Positions 5,632-8,026 of a DNA stretch of 8,026 nucleotides are shown here, piece by piece (positions within the stretch are counted from its first letter, which is position 1; every line of letters begins with the position of its first letter). The notes below the pieces were generated by a model. It did not search any database and was not told the DNA's origin. It was given only the letters and a program-made list of their open reading frames with translations. The stretch comes from Dehalococcoidia bacterium (GTDB lineage Bacteria; Chloroflexota; Dehalococcoidia; UBA2985). The translations under genes were made by a program, and so were the position numbers. Location: assembly GCA_030740415.1 (NCBI GenBank), contig JASLXI010000030.1:1-8026 (forward strand), in the 5' to 3' direction.

Positions 5632-6984
5632 ATGACACCGGTAAAGACTACAGACAGCGTTTCACCCAGGGTTCTGGCTGGCATTCGGGTTGTGGACTTT
5701 ACCTGGGTGCGTGCAGGGCCTTGGGCCACTCGATGGTTGGGGGCGCTGGGAGCTGAAGTTATCAAGGTGGAGTGGCCCCTGCGAGAGTTTGGCCGTGCCG
5801 GAGGGGCAGCTGGGACTCCTCCAGGCATTCAAATAAGCCTGAACTCATCTGGTCATTTTAACGATACTAATGCAAACAAACTGAGCCTATCCCTGAATGT
5901 CCGTAGTCCCCGTGGCATGGACATCATCAGGAATCTCATCTCGAAGTCGGATCTGGTGGTGGAGAACTATAGCGCAGAGGTACTGGAAAACTGGGGCTTG
6001 GGCTACGATGAACTCAAGAAACTGCGTTCGGACATTATATATGTCTCCATGTCCGGGTTCGGGCATACAGGGCGAGACAAACACTACACTACCTTCGGCC
6101 CTTCAGCTCAGGCCCTTTCCGGCATGACCTTTGCCTCTGGGCTGCCTGGACAACCTCCGGCAGGGTGGGGATGGTCATACTTGGATGATACCGGAGGCAT
6201 GTACATCGCCTTCTATGCTTTGGCAGCCATATTCCACCGGAAGATGACCGGCCAGGGTCAGCATGTGGACATGGGGCAGATGGTCATGGGCACCACACTA
6301 AACGGACCGGCACTACTTGATATGACCATTAATGGCCGCAAGTCGCAGCGGGAGGGTTACCCGCCGGGGAACAGGGCGCACTGGCCCGGCACGCCCATGT
6401 TGAACAACTATCGAGGACCGATGATTGCTCCACACAATGGCTACCGCACAAAGGGCGATGGCTATAATGACTGGTGCGCCATTGCCTGCTACACCGACCA
6501 GGAATGGCAGAATCTAGTAAGTCTCATGGGGAGCCCGCCGTGGGCCAAGAACCAGAATCTCTCTACCACTCCGGGAAGACTGGAACGACAAGAAGAGATG
6601 GATCAGGGCATTGAAAGCTGGACACTGACGCTTGAGAAGTATGAACTCATGGAGTTGTGCCAGGCGGCCGGGGTGCGTGCAATGCCCGTCCAGAGCAACG
6701 AGGATAGGGCAGAGCACGACTCGCAGTTACGAGACCGGGGTATGTACAAGGAAGTGGAGCACCCCGTATTGGGTTCATGGCCGTTGCAGAATGCACCATT
6801 CAAGCTCGCTGAAAGCCCGGCCTTGAACTATCGTCACGGGCCGTTGATTGGGCAGGACAACAGGAAAATTCTGGTAGGACTGCTGGGGATGAGCCAGGAA
6901 GAATTGGCCTCCGGCTATGAGGATGGCACATTTTGGCCTAATGAGTTGGAACGCTACCCCTATCAGGAGGAGTTGCTCAGATGA
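5632..6984 (+). CDS. Class III (CaiB/BaiF) CoA-transferase, catalytic-type subunit
   Basis: The 450-aa cytoplasmic protein belongs to the formyl-CoA transferase/CaiB family (PF02515), which moves CoA from one acyl-CoA to a free carboxylic acid. Family landmarks in order: the N-terminal fold VLAGIRVVDFTWVRAGPWATRWLGALGAEVIKVE (14-47); NKLSLSLNVRSPRG (82-95), the usual N-K-S-L-D-like stretch; VVENYSAEVLENWGLGYDEL (109-128); YVSMSGFGHTG (137-147); and the catalytic region DDTGGMYIAFYALAAIFHRKMTGQGQHVDM (185-214). D185 aligns with the aspartate that forms the acyl-aspartyl anhydride in this family. The length is slightly above the usual 380-430 aa. It overlaps the next gene by 4 bases (ATGA), so the two proteins are probably made together and may form one enzyme. 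The acid substrate and CoA donor cannot be read from the sequence. Confidence 0.92.
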   Translation: MTPVKTTDSVSPRVLAGIRVVDFTWVRAGPWATRWLGALGAEVIKVEWPLREFGRAGGAAGTPPGIQISLNSSGHFNDTNANKLSLSLNVRSPRGMDIIRNLISKSDLVVENYSAEVLENWGLGYDELKKLRSDIIYVSMSGFGHTGRDKHYTTFGPSAQALSGMTFASGLPGQPPAGWGWSYLDDTGGMYIAFYALAAIFHRKMTGQGQHVDMGQMVMGTTLNGPALLDMTINGRKSQREGYPPGNRAHWPGTPMLNNYRGPMIAPHNGYRTKGDGYNDWCAIACYTDQEWQNLVSLMGSPPWAKNQNLSTTPGRLERQEEMDQGIESWTLTLEKYELMELCQAAGVRAMPVQSNEDRAEHDSQLRDRGMYKEVEHPVLGSWPLQNAPFKLAESPALNYRHGPLIGQDNRKILVGLLGMSQEELASGYEDGTFWPNELERYPYQEELLR

Positions 6985-8026
6985 CGACACAGAATGCCCA
7001 GAACGGCCCCTTCAGGGGGCTGCGGATATTAGAGCTTACCGACGAAAAAGGGCAGTGGTGCGGCAAACTGCTGGGGGATCTGGGTGCAGACGTGATCAAG
7101 ATAGAGCCGCCAGAAGGAGAGAGTACCCGTACGGTTGGCCCATACTACAAAGACGTATACGACCTGGAGCGAAGCCTCAGCTTCTGGCATTACAACACCT
7201 CAAAACGAGGTGTGACTCTGAGCTTGGAGACGGATGATGGGCGGGCTTTGCTCCGGCGCTTGGCCGCTACAGTGGATGTAGTGCTGGAAACCTTTCAGCC
7301 CGGATATTTGCCGTCTCTTGGCCTGGGGTTCGACGATCTCAAGGAGCTTAACCCGAGCATCATAGTATGTTCCCTGACCCCATTTGGGCAAACGGGACCG
7401 TGGCGGAATTTCCAGACCAGTGACCTGCTGCACCTGGCGGTCGGAGGGCAAATGGGCTCCTGCGGCTACGACGATATACCTGACGCCCCGCCCATTGCAC
7501 CCGGTGGGGGGCAGGCATGGCACATGGGCAGTCACTATGCCTGCATGGCGATCACCGCCGCGCTGATTCACCGTGCTAACTCGGGCAATGGACAGTACAT
7601 AGACGTGTCGATTCACGAGTCCTGCGCCCTGACCACCGAGGGGGCCATGTCTGCGTGGATATATACGGGGAAGACAATGATACGCCAGACGGGGCGTCAC
7701 GCAGGCGTCAATCCCACACCACCTACTCAGACACTTTGCAAAGATGGGAAGTACGTTAACATTCAACTCATCGCCATGCGGCTGCCGCCAAGGCAGCTTC
7801 GGTCTCTGGCGGAATGGATGGACAAATACGGCATGGCCGACGACCTATTGGATGAGAAGTACCAGGATACGACGGTGATTCAGGAGGAGGCCGATCACAT
7901 TAGCTTGGTCGTGCGCATGTTTATCAATAACATGACCCGAGATGAGGTGTATCGCGGTGCTCAGGAGTTGGGGTTCTCTTGGGGTGCCGTCCGTACCCAT
8001 GATGAGCTGCTGGACGACGGCCAACT
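6981..8026 (+). CDS. Class III (CaiB/BaiF) CoA-transferase-like subunit lacking the catalytic Asp, C-terminus cut off
   Basis: The first 348 codons of a second CaiB/BaiF-family protein; the gene runs past the right edge. It starts at ATG 6981, inside the stop of the upstream paralogue, with AGGAGG (6965-6970) 10 nt before it. Family landmarks: FRGLRILELTDEKGQWCGKLLGDLGADVIKIEPPEGESTR (11-50), NTSKRGVTLSLETDDGR (72-88), VLETFQPGYLPSLGLGFDDL (101-120), SLTPFGQTGPW (131-141) and ALIHRANSGNGQYIDVSIHE (194-213). Aligned without gaps on the GxGQ motif, the catalytic aspartate position is W180 (codon TGG, 7518-7520), inside AWHMGSHYACMAITAAL. The fold-defining motifs are intact, so it is not a decayed gene; it is more likely a non-catalytic partner of the upstream subunit, or an enzyme with a changed reaction. 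Fold assignment is secure, activity is not. Confidence 0.9.
   Translation, partial: MTTQNAQNGPFRGLRILELTDEKGQWCGKLLGDLGADVIKIEPPEGESTRTVGPYYKDVYDLERSLSFWHYNTSKRGVTLSLETDDGRALLRRLAATVDVVLETFQPGYLPSLGLGFDDLKELNPSIIVCSLTPFGQTGPWRNFQTSDLLHLAVGGQMGSCGYDDIPDAPPIAPGGGQAWHMGSHYACMAITAALIHRANSGNGQYIDVSIHESCALTTEGAMSAWIYTGKTMIRQTGRHAGVNPTPPTQTLCKDGKYVNIQLIAMRLPPRQLRSLAEWMDKYGMADDLLDEKYQDTTVIQEEADHISLVVRMFINNMTRDEVYRGAQELGFSWGAVRTHDELLDDGQ

Noticed and set aside
5370..5756. 128-codon plus-strand frame starting MHTGCIQQMQ
   Set aside because: No family resemblance, no ribosome binding site at a suitable distance, and it overlaps the CoA-transferase gene in another frame.
5259..5828. 189-codon open frame on the minus strand overlapping the leader and the CoA-transferase start
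   Set aside because: Low-complexity Ser/Pro/Ala composition without recognisable motifs, antisense to a well-supported CaiB-family gene.
7200..7766. 188-codon minus-strand open frame opposite the second CoA-transferase
   Set aside because: No recognisable domain; the plus-strand protein carries clear family motifs throughout.

Overview
This 8,026-base window looks like ordinary bacterial chromosome from a heterotroph with a broad organic-acid catabolic repertoire. The gene content is an AEC-family carrier, an M20 amidohydrolase, a phosphotriesterase-family hydrolase, an ABC-F ATPase and two class III (CaiB/BaiF) CoA-transferases. From general knowledge, this mix with expanded CaiB-type transferases is typical of uncultured Chloroflexota (Dehalococcoidia/SAR202-like), but no marker gene here settles the taxonomy, so the placement is an inference. 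I see no rRNA, tRNA, CRISPR array, insertion sequence or phage gene.

Layout. (1) Bases 1-355, minus strand: N-terminal part of an AEC-type membrane transporter, cut by the window edge. (2) Bases 452-1801, plus strand: an M20 metallo-amidohydrolase/peptidase, divergent from the transporter across a 96-bp gap. (3) Bases 1831-2793, minus strand: a complete phosphotriesterase-family metal hydrolase, convergent with the M20 gene across only 29 bp. (4) Bases 2794-3089: a divergent intergenic region with an imperfect inverted repeat and a strong sigma70-type promoter, whose -10 box is exactly TATAAT, in front of (5) bases 3090-5087, a 665-aa ABC-F protein. (6) Bases 5088-5631: a 544-bp gap with a nested inverted repeat, a good promoter and a possible 49-codon TTG-start leader ORF. 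(7) Bases 5632-6984 and 6981-8026 (cut by the edge): two CaiB/BaiF CoA-transferases translationally coupled by a 4-base ATGA overlap.

How the genes may work together (inference): the carrier would move an organic anion, the M20 and phosphotriesterase-like enzymes would hydrolyse amide and ester/lactone bonds, and the CoA-transferase pair would activate the released acid as a CoA thioester. The ABC-F gene is a translation factor-like ATPase with its own promoter and probably unrelated to the catabolic genes. The most interesting observation is that the two coupled CoA-transferases align without gaps around the active site, yet only the first keeps the catalytic aspartate (D185). The second has tryptophan (W180) there, which suggests a heteromeric enzyme with one catalytic and one structural or regulatory subunit.
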